64,000 nucleotides of DNA from JACMLC01 sp963817025 (GCA_963817025.1 CAWFML010000005.1:1240001-1304000); one strand, 5' to 3'; numbered from the stretch's first letter, positions 1 to 9,323 are shown. The notes: generated from the sequence alone by a model not told the origin. Numbers and translations: made by a program.

Positions 1-1134
1 CCGAAAACGATTGTTCAGTTTCAACTTCTCGGCACGCGCACGAATCAATTCTTCTTCAACCCGAACTTTCGCCGCAACGTCGAGGCGGGAATCCCCACCT
101 CGCCAAATCAAGACCGCATCGGAAACGCACTCGGCTATTACTGGCTTTATGACTACACCGGAAGAAAATTCGGCTGGTTTGTCGCAGGCGTCGGGCGCAC
201 GCGCGATTATCGCGCTGCCGTCGGCTTTACGCGCCGCACCAACACCAACATCAACGAGTTCTTCTGGAGGTACAACACAGAGGATAATCCGAAGGCGAAG
301 TTCATAGTCAGGAAGCAGGTCAACCAGTACAACAGCATCAACTATGACTATCAGGGTCGCCTGCAAAACTACTTTACCGAAGTCGTCGGCAGCCTGAACT
401 TGCAGCACCAGACCTTCGCGCAGGTCGGCATCAATTACGGCTACGAGCGCATCTTTGAAGAGGAGTTCGGATTCAAACGCAGGCTGAGCAACGGGACGGG
501 CGGAGCTTTCTTCGGGCCGGAGGCGGAGAGAACTACTTATCGCAAACAACTCTGGGGCTACGCCGAGAGGACTTTCAACAAGCAGTTATACGCTTACATG
601 TTTCTGGGTTATACGTTGGGCGCGACGGACTTCGATTTCGGCGGCGGGCCGAAATACCCGCGCGTCAGTCCGGCGGCGATACAGTTTGGGCCATTTGCTC
701 CGCTCGACCCCGGCAAGGGCAATTTGCTGGACATTGATACCGGCTTCACTTACAAGCCTATCAACCCTTTGAACATGTCAATCGGTTACACGAAAGCACG
801 CCTTGTGCGCTCCGATAACGGGCGCGTTGCGTTCGACGATAACATCTTCGTTCTACGCAGCACGTACCAGTTCACGCGGTTTACTTTCCTGCGGGCGCGC
901 ATTGACTATGATTCGCTGGCGGCCAACGTCAGCGGTCAAGTCCTGTTTGGTTGGACGCCGAATCCGGGCACGGCCTTCTATGTCGGCTACAACGATAATT
1001 TCAACTACAACGGATTTAATACCTTAAATCCTGAAACCTTCACCTTTGACCAGCGCTTCTTCGAGCCGGGACTGGCACGCAACCAGCGAGAGTTCTTCAT
1101 CAAGTTCTCTTACCTGTTTAGAAGAAGCTTCTAA
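1..1134 (+). CDS. C-terminal part of a DUF5916-like outer-membrane barrel protein (5' end outside window)
   Basis: The frame is open from base 1 to the TAA at 1132-1134, so 377 residues of the C-terminal part are visible and the start lies upstream. The sequence alternates short aromatic-rich strands and polar turns (for example GRKFGWFVAGVGR and VAFDDNIFVLRSTYQFT) and ends in a strand with terminal Phe (FSYLFRRSF), as expected for an outer-membrane beta-barrel. The central part resembles the DUF5916 region of carbohydrate-binding-family-9 (CBM9-like) membrane proteins common in Acidobacteriota and Bacteroidota. The N-terminal half with any CBM9 domain cannot be seen. The family call rests on remembered sequence character, so it is tentative; barrel location is more secure. 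The gene is followed by palindromic repeats rather than a classic terminator. Confidence 0.6.
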   Translation, partial: PKTIVQFQLLGTRTNQFFFNPNFRRNVEAGIPTSPNQDRIGNALGYYWLYDYTGRKFGWFVAGVGRTRDYRAAVGFTRRTNTNINEFFWRYNTEDNPKAKFIVRKQVNQYNSINYDYQGRLQNYFTEVVGSLNLQHQTFAQVGINYGYERIFEEEFGFKRRLSNGTGGAFFGPEAERTTYRKQLWGYAERTFNKQLYAYMFLGYTLGATDFDFGGGPKYPRVSPAAIQFGPFAPLDPGKGNLLDIDTGFTYKPINPLNMSIGYTKARLVRSDNGRVAFDDNIFVLRSTYQFTRFTFLRARIDYDSLAANVSGQVLFGWTPNPGTAFYVGYNDNFNYNGFNTLNPETFTFDQRFFEPGLARNQREFFIKFSYLFRRSF

Positions 1135-1159
1135 AGAAGCTGTTTGAAAAGTCTGTGCA

Positions 1160-1366
1160 AGCCCCGAAGGACGCCATGTATCGAAGCCCCTTAGGGGCGT
1201 CATGTAACAGCCTCTGGCAACGCCACAGGTATCGAATCATGATTGTGATTCCAAGCCCTGAAAGGGCGGCATAGATTATTACGCCCTTTCAGGGCTTGTT
1301 ATCTAAAAGGGCGTGCTGACCCGGCGCGTTGCACCGGGCTATTACATTGCGCCCTTTCAGGGCTTT
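1160..1366. repeat. Cluster of short palindromes (family H), GCCCCTTAGGGGC / AAGCCCTGAAAGGGCG type
   Basis: Several small palindromic words are spread over about 200 bases: GCCCCTTAGGGGCG near 1186-1199, AAGCCCTGAAAGGGCG at 1253-1268, its inverted form CGCCCTTTCAGGGCTT at 1282-1297, and GCGCCCTTTCAGGGCTTT near 1350-1366. The inverted pair 1253-1268/1282-1297 can form one hairpin. They fill the gap between the convergent barrel and M16 genes. I know of similar REP-like words in environmental genomes but cannot assign a named family. Confidence 0.7.
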
Positions 1367-1402
1367 ATCAATCAGCTTCTAAAGAAGGCGAAGGGTAAAA
1401 GA

Positions 1403-1457
1403 CAAAAAGGCAAAAGCGAAGAGAGCTTAAAAAACTCTCTTCGCTTTTGCCTTTTTG
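1403..1457. repeat. Inverted repeat, family B copy 1 (AAAAGGCAAAAGCGAAG)
   Basis: Arms 1403-1425 and 1435-1457 are perfect reverse complements over 23 bases with a 9-base loop (CTTAAAAAA). The arm word AAAAAGGCAAAAG recurs in copies at 28406-28483 and 41075-41130. It lies between convergent genes and, having T-rich 3' arms, could terminate transcription in both directions. Confidence 0.9.
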
Positions 1458-1476
1458 ATTTTGAAAAAATCTCCGC

Positions 1477-3126
1477 TTACTGGAAAATCTTTTCCACCGG
1501 CACAATCGTGACATCATCCGGCTTGACGTTGATTTTGAAGACTTCGATGAGCTTGTCCTCGTCCATAATCTCCTGCGGCTTGGGCGAGTTATATTCGATG
1601 TGCGACAGCTTGTTGTTGATGATGGCGTCGCGCAATCCTTCTGCATCTTTCGTGATGAGCACGACCCGCATCCGGTCAGATTTCAGATAACGCTCGATGG
1701 CGCGGTTGACATCCTCAAGCGTGAGCTTTGAGAGCTGTTCGCGCATATAGCTATTGAAATCAGGGATGCCGTAGTAACGGCTGTCGAGCGCATAGCCGAG
1801 CTGCGCGTTCGAGGTCGCCGTCAAGACGTTGTTGTACTTCATCAGAAATTCGCGCGTCGCCTCAAACTCTTCTTTAGTCAAACCCTCGCGCACCAGCTTG
1901 TCATATTCATAAAGCGCGGCGCGGAGCGCGAAGTGTCCTTGCTCCGGCGGCACGGGGCGAATCCAGATTTGGAAAATCTGCATCTGGCGACCCAGGTTAG
2001 GGTCAGGCTCAAACTGCGCGTGCCCTCGCGGGAAATATTCTATGTAGGCATAGTCGCCGTAGTTGAGACCGCGCAAGCCCCTTAGGCGTTGATAGAGATA
2101 GCTGTTTGACGAGCGATGCTGCCCGAAGTAGGAAGCGACGACGGCGAGCGCGGGCCAATCCTTGTGCGCGCGTGTGATGTCAATGGGAAAGCCCAGAGAG
2201 ATAGCCGTCGAGCGCGTCTCGCGCTTGATAATATCTATGCGCGTGCCTGCGCTGAGCTTCGGCTGCTCGAATTTCTTCATCGCCGTTTGTCCCGCCGGAA
2301 GCTTCATGAAATCCGTTTCGACTTTTTTGGCAAAGCCGTTTGGATAGCCGCCCGAAAGGCCGATGACCAGATTGCCTTGCGTGTAATGCTTCTGATAAAA
2401 ATCACGCACGTCGTCGAGCGTCAGCTTTTCCAGCGAGCTGACCGTGCCGGCATTGTGATGGCCGTAGGGCAGCCCCGCATAAATCATATTGTAGAGCGCT
2501 TCTTTGCCAAGCTCTTCGTCATTGCCTTCGCGCAGCGCCACTTTCAGAAAATTCATCATGTCGGATTTGAGCCGCGTAAAGTCCTCTTCGCGGAAACCCG
2601 GGTCGAGCATCATCTGGCTGATAAGCGAAAAATACTTGTCCAGATTGTCTATGTGCGTCGTCCCCGTAAAGGCGGTCATCTCTTTATCAACCTGACTGCC
2701 AAAGCCTGCTGCCATCGGGTACATCGCCGCCACGATCTGCTCGTAGGTCATACTGCGCGAGCCGCCTCCGGCGAGCATCGCCGCCGTCATCGCTGCGACG
2801 CCCTCTTTGCCTTCAGGGTCGGAGGCCGAGCCTGTCATAAAGAGTATGCGAAAGGTGACGAGCGGCGAGCGGTTGGGTTGAAGCACGCTATTGATGCCTT
2901 TCGCGCCTCCCATCATCATCGGCCTTGTCGGCGCGGCCTGCGTCTCACGCGGTTTGTCCGAAGCCGTCGGCGGCTTGATCTCTTCCTTCTGCGGCGGCTT
3001 GATCTCCTGCGCGAACATACGCGCGGGCATCATGGTCATCAACAGCATGACCGCGAATCCGGTCAACAAGCCCGCGCCGGGATTGGGCCACAAAATATTT
3101 TGAAAAAACTGTGTGCGGGTCGCCAT
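1477..3126 (-). CDS. M16 family metallopeptidase homolog lacking the zinc-binding motif (partner subunit)
   Basis: This 549-residue protein has an N-terminal signal-like segment (GLLTGFAVMLLMTMMPARMFAQ) followed by a Pro/Lys-rich linker and two M16-type lobes. At the position where active M16 enzymes carry HxxEH it reads VAAMTAAML, so the zinc site is missing. The second lobe keeps family features such as SYLYQRLRGLRGLNYG. In many bacteria an HxxEH-bearing M16 protein works with such an inactive partner, and the gene directly upstream encodes the active one. The ATG at 3126 shares one base with the upstream stop (TAATG), implying translational coupling. Expected location is the periplasm. Substrate unknown. 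Downstream are repeat hairpins at 1403-1457. Confidence 0.9.
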   Translation of the reverse strand: MATRTQFFQNILWPNPGAGLLTGFAVMLLMTMMPARMFAQEIKPPQKEEIKPPTASDKPRETQAAPTRPMMMGGAKGINSVLQPNRSPLVTFRILFMTGSASDPEGKEGVAAMTAAMLAGGGSRSMTYEQIVAAMYPMAAGFGSQVDKEMTAFTGTTHIDNLDKYFSLISQMMLDPGFREEDFTRLKSDMMNFLKVALREGNDEELGKEALYNMIYAGLPYGHHNAGTVSSLEKLTLDDVRDFYQKHYTQGNLVIGLSGGYPNGFAKKVETDFMKLPAGQTAMKKFEQPKLSAGTRIDIIKRETRSTAISLGFPIDITRAHKDWPALAVVASYFGQHRSSNSYLYQRLRGLRGLNYGDYAYIEYFPRGHAQFEPDPNLGRQMQIFQIWIRPVPPEQGHFALRAALYEYDKLVREGLTKEEFEATREFLMKYNNVLTATSNAQLGYALDSRYYGIPDFNSYMREQLSKLTLEDVNRAIERYLKSDRMRVVLITKDAEGLRDAIINNKLSHIEYNSPKPQEIMDEDKLIEVFKINVKPDDVTIVPVEKIFQ

Positions 3127-4487
3127 TACTTTGTCCCTCCTTTGGCTTCTGCTGTCTTGCTTGCCAGCGTGACGATAGTGCGGTTCTTCTCGACAAAGTA
3201 ACGCGAGGCGGCGGCGCGCACATCTTCCGGTGTGATGCTGTCATAGAGCGCGAAGAGCTTGTCTATCGTCGCGGGCGTGCGCTTCAAAGAGATGTAAGGC
3301 GCGAGCGCACCGGCTATCGCTTCTGAGCTATTGAGCCTGAGAGCAAAGCTATAGCGCATGCGCGAGCTGGTCTCGTTGAGCTGGGCCTGCGGAATCAACT
3401 CTGTCGTATAGCGTTTGAAGGTCGCTAAGATTTGGTCGCGCACGTAATCCACGTCTTCCGGCTTCTTGACGCGCGACCACACGCTGAACAATTCAGGGTC
3501 AATCATATTGTCGAACGACGGGTCTAGCTCATCCACCTTCTGCTCTTTGATGGCGAGCCGTTGATAAAGCTCCGAGTTCTCACCGAACGCGACGGAAGCC
3601 AGCAGGTTGAGCGCGGCTTTGTCTTTGTTCACATCATCGTAAGCAGGGCCGCGAAAGCCCACGACCACCCACGGCAGAGTCTGCGAAGGCCAATCAACAT
3701 GCGCCGTGCGCGCTTCGGTCTGTTCAGGCTCTTTCGGAATCTGCGGCACATAGGTGCCGCGCTTCCATTCGCCCCAATGCTTTTTGGTGAGCGCGAGCGA
3801 TTGTTCGCGCGTCACATCGCCGACGATCACGATGGTCGTGTATTCCGGGCGATAGTAACGGTTAAAGAATTCCAGACTGTATTCATACTGGTTCGGAAAA
3901 TCTTCTATGTCCTTGATGTAGCCCATCGTCGTGTGCGCGTAGGTGTGCTTTTTGTAAGCCGTCTCGCGCAAGACTTCGTAGAGCTTCGAGGTCGGGCTGG
4001 CGCTGTTTTTGTTGTACTCGCCGAGCACCGCGAGAGCTTCCGTCTTGTATGGATTGCGCTCGTACTTGAGACGCTGGAAGCGGTCTGCTTCGAGTTCCAT
4101 AATCTGCGGCAAATCTTCTTTGGAAAAAACCTCGTGATAGACCGTGCGGTCGCTCGAAGTATAAGCGTTGGCATCCGCGCCCGCGCGCTTTAAAATCTCA
4201 TCGCGCTTTTCGGCAGAGAAATTCTCGCTCCCGCGAAACATCAGGTGCTCGAAAAAGTGCGCGTAGCCGCTCTTGCCCGGTTCAATCTCATTGCGCGAGC
4301 CTGTCTGGACGACGATATAGAGCGAGACCAGATTCGGATAATCTGTCGGGACAGTGACGAGCCGCAAGCCGTTTGGCATGTCGTCAATCGTATATTCATA
4401 CGGGAAAACTTTGCGCGGCTGTTTGCTTTGCGCGAACAACACGCCGGGCAGAGACAGCAGCAACAAAAGAACTATCAGATTCTTCAT
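3126..4487 (-). CDS. M16 family zinc metallopeptidase (active subunit)
   Basis: The 453-residue protein starts with a clear signal peptide (MKNLIVLLLLLSLPGVLFAQ) when the ATG at 4487 is used; GGGAG lies just upstream, whereas a longer in-frame reading to 4550 would bury the signal. The zinc-binding motif of the inverzincin clan, HFFEH, is present at H77, E80 and H81, with further acidic residues in the downstream helix (VFSKEDLPQIMELEADRF). A second lobe with GENSELYQRLAIKEQKVDEL follows. The family cleaves peptides in a closed chamber made of two such chains. It is co-transcribed with the inactive partner at 1477-3126 through a one-base overlap, so the two probably form a heterodimer in the periplasm. 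Confidence 0.93.
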   Translation of the reverse strand: MKNLIVLLLLLSLPGVLFAQSKQPRKVFPYEYTIDDMPNGLRLVTVPTDYPNLVSLYIVVQTGSRNEIEPGKSGYAHFFEHLMFRGSENFSAEKRDEILKRAGADANAYTSSDRTVYHEVFSKEDLPQIMELEADRFQRLKYERNPYKTEALAVLGEYNKNSASPTSKLYEVLRETAYKKHTYAHTTMGYIKDIEDFPNQYEYSLEFFNRYYRPEYTTIVIVGDVTREQSLALTKKHWGEWKRGTYVPQIPKEPEQTEARTAHVDWPSQTLPWVVVGFRGPAYDDVNKDKAALNLLASVAFGENSELYQRLAIKEQKVDELDPSFDNMIDPELFSVWSRVKKPEDVDYVRDQILATFKRYTTELIPQAQLNETSSRMRYSFALRLNSSEAIAGALAPYISLKRTPATIDKLFALYDSITPEDVRAAASRYFVEKNRTIVTLASKTAEAKGGTK

Positions 4488-4626
4488 TTTCAGCACTCCC
4501 TGAGCTTTTAAAGATGTTCGATTTGTATGGGGACAGGCGACAGTATACACGAAGAGGGGCGAGCGTGCGACGCTTGAACGCGTAGGAGTAGTGGGTTAAT
4601 TGCAAAGACGGTGAGGAGAAAACATG

Positions 4627-4704
4627 CTCCCGCAAAGGCGCAAAGACGCAAAGGGGTTGAGCAATTCTTTATCTTGCGTGCTTTCTTTGAGCCTTTGCGG
4701 GAAA
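4627..4704. repeat. Inverted repeat, family A copy 1 (TCCCGCAAAGGC)
   Basis: Arms TCCCGCAAAGGC (4628-4639) and GCCTTTGCGGGA (4691-4702) enclose GCAAAGGGGTTGAGCAATTC, a loop segment shared almost word for word with the copy at 23396-23510. It lies in the divergent gap between the M16 operon and the C25 protease. Confidence 0.85.
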
Positions 4705-4951
4705 CTGTCTTTTTCTTGCTCTCCTTTGAAACTGAACCACTACCTGCTCAGGTTTTAAGCTTGAATTGAGACCAAGTAATGATACAATGCGTATGCGTCG
4801 GGCCGCTCTTGTGGTCCAAAGCAAGACGCGCACACTCTTCAAGAGCTTTTATCCCGATAACATCAGCCGGAAAACAGGTTTTTGGCCCGGCCCATCAACT
4901 TCCAAACTCTTCGCGCAAATTGCCCTAAAGCAGGAGCCAGATAAAACCGAG

Positions 4952-7639
4952 ATGACTAGTCCATACAAAAGAAGCGATAAACTCTGCAAAGCTCTGATTT
5001 ATAGCTTGGCCTGCATCATGATTTTCAGTCTCGTCGCAGCCGGTGTGCCCGCAGACAAGCGTGGAAAAATTGCCAGCCGGAATCTAGCGCCTGCCGCACC
5101 GACGCAGGTCACGCTCAATAAATTCGTCGCATATATTTTTAATGATGAAGGTGACATCTCGCTCGAATGGCGGAGCGGCTTCGAGGTGGACAATCTGGGC
5201 TATAACATTTACCGCGAGCGCGACGGAGAGCGCGTGCAGCTTAACCCGTCTTTGATTGCAGGCTCTATCTTGCAGGCGGGTCAGGGAGTTGCGCTGCGTG
5301 CCGGGAACAGCTATGCATGGCGCGACAAGCTTGCGACAGGCAGCAGGCCGTCGAGGCAGGCGCGCTACTGGCTGGAAAGCGTCAATCTTAACGGGCAGAG
5401 CGTCTGGCACGGCCCCATCTACGCGCAGAGAACAAGCCTACAGGGAGAGCTTCCCCCAACGTCCAAACTGCTGACGGAATATTCTGCCGTTCAGGAAAAT
5501 GGAGCGCAGCGAGAATGGCCCGCACAGGCTTACGGTATGAGCGGAAGCGCACGCGCCTCTGTCTTCAATAAACCTCTGATAGCAATGCGCGGAGTGGATT
5601 CGCCCGAACTGGATCAGCAATGGGCGCTCGCCGCGCAGTCCGCTGTCAAACTTTTTGTCAAACGTGACGGTTGGCAAAGAGTGAGCCGCGCGGAATTGCT
5701 TGCCGCAGGATTGAATCAGGCGGCTGATCTGGCGAAGCTGCAACTCTTCGTCGGCGGCATTGAACAGACCATGACGGTCAACGCAGACGGCTCTATAGAA
5801 TTCTACGGTCAATCGCTCGACACGCTCTCGACGGACACGCGCGTTTACTGGCTCGTCGCCGGGGCGACCGATGGCAAGCGCGTCGCAGTCTCTTCCGCAG
5901 GGCAGTTTGACCCGAACGCCCCGTTAGCCAGTTTCGCCTCGACCGTCGAGCGTAAAGACCGCACGATTCGCTTCGCAGCGCTTTTGAACGGGCCGGAGGG
6001 AAACTTTTTTGGCCCACCGATTACCTCTTCGGCCATGAATCAGACGCTGCAAGTCACGGCTCTGGATCAATCTGCGGCGGGCGGAGGCCACCTCGAAATC
6101 GGCGTGCAGGGGCTGACCGTGCAAGCTCATCAGGTCAAGGTGCAGTTGAATGGCGCGGAGATCGGCGTCATCAACTTTGACGGGCGCGGGCGATATGACG
6201 CGCAGTATGCGATCACTGCCGCGCAACTGCGCGAAAACAAAAACGCCATCACCTTGACCAGCCTCGCGGGCAGCTCGGATGTCTCTTTGATTGACTACGT
6301 CCGTCTGACATACCCGCGCAAGTATGAGGCGGCAAGCAATCAATTACTGTTCACAGTCCCTGCGACACAGGCCGTCAAGGTCGCAGGCTTTACGACCAAC
6401 GCCCTGCGCGTGTTGGACATCACGGACGCGGCGAATGTCAAAGAGTTAGCTGTCAGCACGCAGGCGGCGGGAGGCGGCAGTTATGCTTTTACTTTGCCCT
6501 CCGGCGCAACTGCGCGCACGTTGCTCGCCATCGGCGCAAGCGGGAGCTTCGAGCATCCGCAGGACGTGCTGCGTAACAACGCTTCGAGCTGGCATCTGAC
6601 GACCAACGCAGCAGACCTCGTCATCATCACGCACAAAGATTTCCAGCAAGCCCTCGCGCCATTGCGCGCCCAACGCGAAGGACAGAACCTGCAAGTGGCG
6701 ATGGTGGATGTCGAAGATATTTATGACGAGTTTAGCTTCGGCGCGCATTCTCCACAGGCTCTCAGGGATTTCGTCCAGCGCGCAAAAAATCTCTGGCAGA
6801 CGGCTCCGCGTTATCTGCTGCTGGTCGGAGACGGGACGGCAGACCCGCGTAACTATTACGGAGTTGACTCGATTGATTATGTGCCGGCGATAATGGTTGA
6901 CTCTGCTTATACGGAATCGCCGAGCGATGATGCCTTTGCGGATTTTGATAACGACGGGTTGCCGGAATTGGCCGTGGGCCGCATTCCTGTGGCGACGGCG
7001 CAGGACACTACGCTTATCGTCAACAAGATTTTGACTTACGAGCAGGGCGCTCCGGGCGATACGCAGCAAAGAGGCGCGTTGATGGTCAGCGACCAGCCGG
7101 ACGGCTACGATTTCCTGGGCTTCACACAGGACGTACGCACCAGCCTGCCACAGGCTATGAACGTGCAATACATCAATCGCACAGACGGCGACACGGCAAC
7201 CATACGCAGCCAGATTCAGGCGGCCATCAATCTTGGGCCGGGAGTGGTCAACTATCTAGGCCACGGCTCTGTGGGCGTGTGGACGGGAGCCGGACTGTTG
7301 AATAATGCAGACGCGCTTAATTTTACAAACAGCCCGAGGTTTCCGATTTTTGTCATGATGACGTGTCTTAACGGCGCGTTCACGGAAGTAGGCTCGGACA
7401 GCCTTGCCGAATCCATTATCAAAGCGCCCAACGGCGGCGCGGTCAGCGTCTGGGCCTCTTCCGGTTTGACTATTCCTTACGGGCAGGTCAGCGTCAGCAA
7501 GCGATTCTATCAACTGCTCTTTACAGGTCAGGCGCAACGCCTCGGCGACGCCACCAAAGAAGCAAAAGCCGCGACCGCCGATATGGATGTCCGCAGATTG
7601 TCCGTCCTCTTTGGCGATCCTGCGATGAGATTCAGATAA
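4952..7639 (+). CDS. Secreted peptidase C25 (gingipain-like, clan CD cysteine protease)
   Basis: Using the ATG at 4952 the product has 895 residues and begins with a membrane/signal segment (ALIYSLACIMIFSLVAAGVPA); longer readings from a TTG at 4766 or ATG at 4787 put 55-62 residues before the signal and look wrong. The first two thirds are beta-rich modules. The C-terminal third is a C25 catalytic domain: LLLVGDGTADPRNYYG, then H771 in LGHGSVGVW and C805 in MTCLNGAF, the gingipain catalytic pair, followed by LAESIIKAPNGGAVSVWASS. C25 enzymes are extracellular and usually delivered by the type IX system in Bacteroidota; no sorting domain is obvious here, so the export route and substrate are unknown. 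The 3' end is followed by a perfect hairpin at 7652-7735. Confidence 0.85.
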   Translation: MTSPYKRSDKLCKALIYSLACIMIFSLVAAGVPADKRGKIASRNLAPAAPTQVTLNKFVAYIFNDEGDISLEWRSGFEVDNLGYNIYRERDGERVQLNPSLIAGSILQAGQGVALRAGNSYAWRDKLATGSRPSRQARYWLESVNLNGQSVWHGPIYAQRTSLQGELPPTSKLLTEYSAVQENGAQREWPAQAYGMSGSARASVFNKPLIAMRGVDSPELDQQWALAAQSAVKLFVKRDGWQRVSRAELLAAGLNQAADLAKLQLFVGGIEQTMTVNADGSIEFYGQSLDTLSTDTRVYWLVAGATDGKRVAVSSAGQFDPNAPLASFASTVERKDRTIRFAALLNGPEGNFFGPPITSSAMNQTLQVTALDQSAAGGGHLEIGVQGLTVQAHQVKVQLNGAEIGVINFDGRGRYDAQYAITAAQLRENKNAITLTSLAGSSDVSLIDYVRLTYPRKYEAASNQLLFTVPATQAVKVAGFTTNALRVLDITDAANVKELAVSTQAAGGGSYAFTLPSGATARTLLAIGASGSFEHPQDVLRNNASSWHLTTNAADLVIITHKDFQQALAPLRAQREGQNLQVAMVDVEDIYDEFSFGAHSPQALRDFVQRAKNLWQTAPRYLLLVGDGTADPRNYYGVDSIDYVPAIMVDSAYTESPSDDAFADFDNDGLPELAVGRIPVATAQDTTLIVNKILTYEQGAPGDTQQRGALMVSDQPDGYDFLGFTQDVRTSLPQAMNVQYINRTDGDTATIRSQIQAAINLGPGVVNYLGHGSVGVWTGAGLLNNADALNFTNSPRFPIFVMMTCLNGAFTEVGSDSLAESIIKAPNGGAVSVWASSGLTIPYGQVSVSKRFYQLLFTGQAQRLGDATKEAKAATADMDVRRLSVLFGDPAMRFR

Positions 7640-7651
7640 GAGCAGGGAACG

Positions 7652-7735
7652 AAAGTTTCCCGCAAAGGCGCTGGTGACGCAAAGAAAAGATTCAAGCTTC
7701 TTCTTTGCGTCACCAGCGCCTTTGCGGGAAACTTT
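7652..7735. repeat. Perfect 35-base inverted repeat, family A copy 2
   Basis: Arm 7652-7686 is the exact reverse complement of 7701-7735 (35 of 35 bases) around a 14-base loop. The arm contains TTTCCCGCAAAGGCGCTGG and ends ACGCAAAGAA; followed by a short T run it would also make a strong terminator for the C25 protease gene. Confidence 0.95.
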
Positions 7736-7814
7736 TTGTATTTCCTGACGCCACTCACTTTGAATTAAATGCTGTTATAATTCTTCGCATCACTCTTCTG
7801 ACTACAAGGCGGCG

Positions 7815-9323
7815 ATGACTGAAGTCATTCTCCTGATTCAATCCGGGCCGGAAGTATTCGAGGTCAAGCTTGACGAGAAGACAAGCATTGGTCGCAGCGA
7901 TGCCGCGACCATCATGCTCGATGATGACGGCCTCTCGCGCCTGCACGCCAGCATCCATCGCAAAGCGGAAGTGGTCTGGATTGTTGACGAGAATTCGACC
8001 AACGGATGTTTCGTCAACGGCCATGAAGTCCAGCCCGAAGGCGCGACGCTCAAGGACGGCGACGAGATTTTAATAGGCAATCACACGACCATCTTCGTGG
8101 AGATTCGTGAACGCGCACAGCGCACGCACACAAAGCCCGCGCCTCAACGTCAAACCCCAAAAGCCGCTGCTCAAACGAAAGCGACAAGGCTCAATCTCTC
8201 AAAAATAAATTTCGCGTCGCCGCTCTTTATCGGCATCGCCTCGGCTGTGCTTATCATCGTGCTGGCGCTGGTCGCCATCCTTGCGACGCGCGATGTCGAA
8301 GAGGAAAAGCCCGCACGCAAGACGCAGGCGCGCAGGGTGCTCGTCGAGCCGCAGATTCCAGAATCGCTGATTGACGATTGGGATGTCGAAGAGCCGCCGC
8401 TCGAAGAAGATCAGCCGAACGATGTGCCGCTCGGGCAGGCTTTGCAGAAAGTTAAAGAGGAGCGCGGCGAGCCTGTCGGATACGACGCCGCCGTGGAGAT
8501 TCCGGCAGAGCTAAAGCATTACAGCGACCGCCGCCGCAACCTTGCGATACAGGCCGCCGAAGCGATTGAGCAGAACATTCGTCTCCCGCACGACTTTGCG
8601 GAGTTGTCCCGGATGGTGCGCGAGAAAAAGTTTGTCGAGCTGAAAACAGTCGGCGACACATACGTGCTCTACGCCGTCGGCGGCGGCGCATCTGAAGAGC
8701 CTTTCAAGCATTTCGAGAAATCCATAGGCAAGAGCGTGCCGCTCTACAACTCGCCCGCAGAGATGAACGCGGCCCTGGCCTTGATGCCGGATTCCGATGA
8801 GAGAAAAGCTGTCATCACTTCTTTCTACGGCACGAGCCGCGCACGCTCACTTGCGGCCAGCGAATACGACATGCTTTCGCAGCTTGCGCGCGACTTTGAC
8901 AAACGCACGTATGATGTCAACGACGCGGCGCAGCGCAAGGCTTTTAAGAGAAGGCTCTTGAGCTTTATCCGGCCAGAGGCTTTGAAGCTCTTGGAAGAAT
9001 TGGGAGCGGCCTATAAGACACGCTTTAATCGCCTGCTGCCGCTCGCTTCCGTGATTCGTACAGAGGAATATCAAAGAGAGTTGAGCGAAAGAAACGTCAA
9101 CGCCGCGCGCAACTCTCTGCCGCCGCACACAACGGGGCTGGCCTTTGACATCTCCTATCGCTACATGAACGCCGCCGAACAGAATTTCCTGATGGCGGAA
9201 ATCGCGCGCCTCGAAGCCGCCGGAAAAGTCGAAGCCCTCAGAGAAAACAACAACTGTTTCCACGTCTTCGTTTTCCCGGATGGCCGCCCGCCATCCGAAG
9301 CGCTGATTCAAAGAGGTATGTGA
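7815..9323 (+). CDS. FHA-domain membrane protein with C-terminal DUF5715/M15-like domain
   Basis: The 502-residue protein has three parts. Residues about 1-95 form a forkhead-associated phosphothreonine-binding domain, with SIGRS, SRLHA and NSTNGCFVNG as the signature loops. A basic, Pro/Ala linker is followed by one transmembrane helix near 137-160 (FIGIASAVLIIVLALVAILA). An acidic linker then leads to an extracytoplasmic region whose end carries RTEEYQRELSERNVNA and LPPHTTGLAFDI, which matches DUF5715 and recalls the metal-binding core of M15-type peptidoglycan carboxypeptidases (SxHxxGxAxD). The topology places the phosphoprotein-binding module in the cytoplasm and the presumed wall-binding domain outside, so it could couple Ser/Thr phosphorylation to envelope state. 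Enzyme activity of DUF5715 is not established to my knowledge. Start ATG at 7815 is preceded by AAGGCGGCG. Confidence 0.8.
   Translation: MTEVILLIQSGPEVFEVKLDEKTSIGRSDAATIMLDDDGLSRLHASIHRKAEVVWIVDENSTNGCFVNGHEVQPEGATLKDGDEILIGNHTTIFVEIRERAQRTHTKPAPQRQTPKAAAQTKATRLNLSKINFASPLFIGIASAVLIIVLALVAILATRDVEEEKPARKTQARRVLVEPQIPESLIDDWDVEEPPLEEDQPNDVPLGQALQKVKEERGEPVGYDAAVEIPAELKHYSDRRRNLAIQAAEAIEQNIRLPHDFAELSRMVREKKFVELKTVGDTYVLYAVGGGASEEPFKHFEKSIGKSVPLYNSPAEMNAALALMPDSDERKAVITSFYGTSRARSLAASEYDMLSQLARDFDKRTYDVNDAAQRKAFKRRLLSFIRPEALKLLEELGAAYKTRFNRLLPLASVIRTEEYQRELSERNVNAARNSLPPHTTGLAFDISYRYMNAAEQNFLMAEIARLEAAGKVEALRENNNCFHVFVFPDGRPPSEALIQRGM

Noticed and set aside
2116..3201. Long plus-strand reading frame opposite the M16 gene
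   Set aside because: It is antisense to a clear M16 protein, Arg/His-rich, without a domain or ribosome site; a shadow caused by GC-rich codons.
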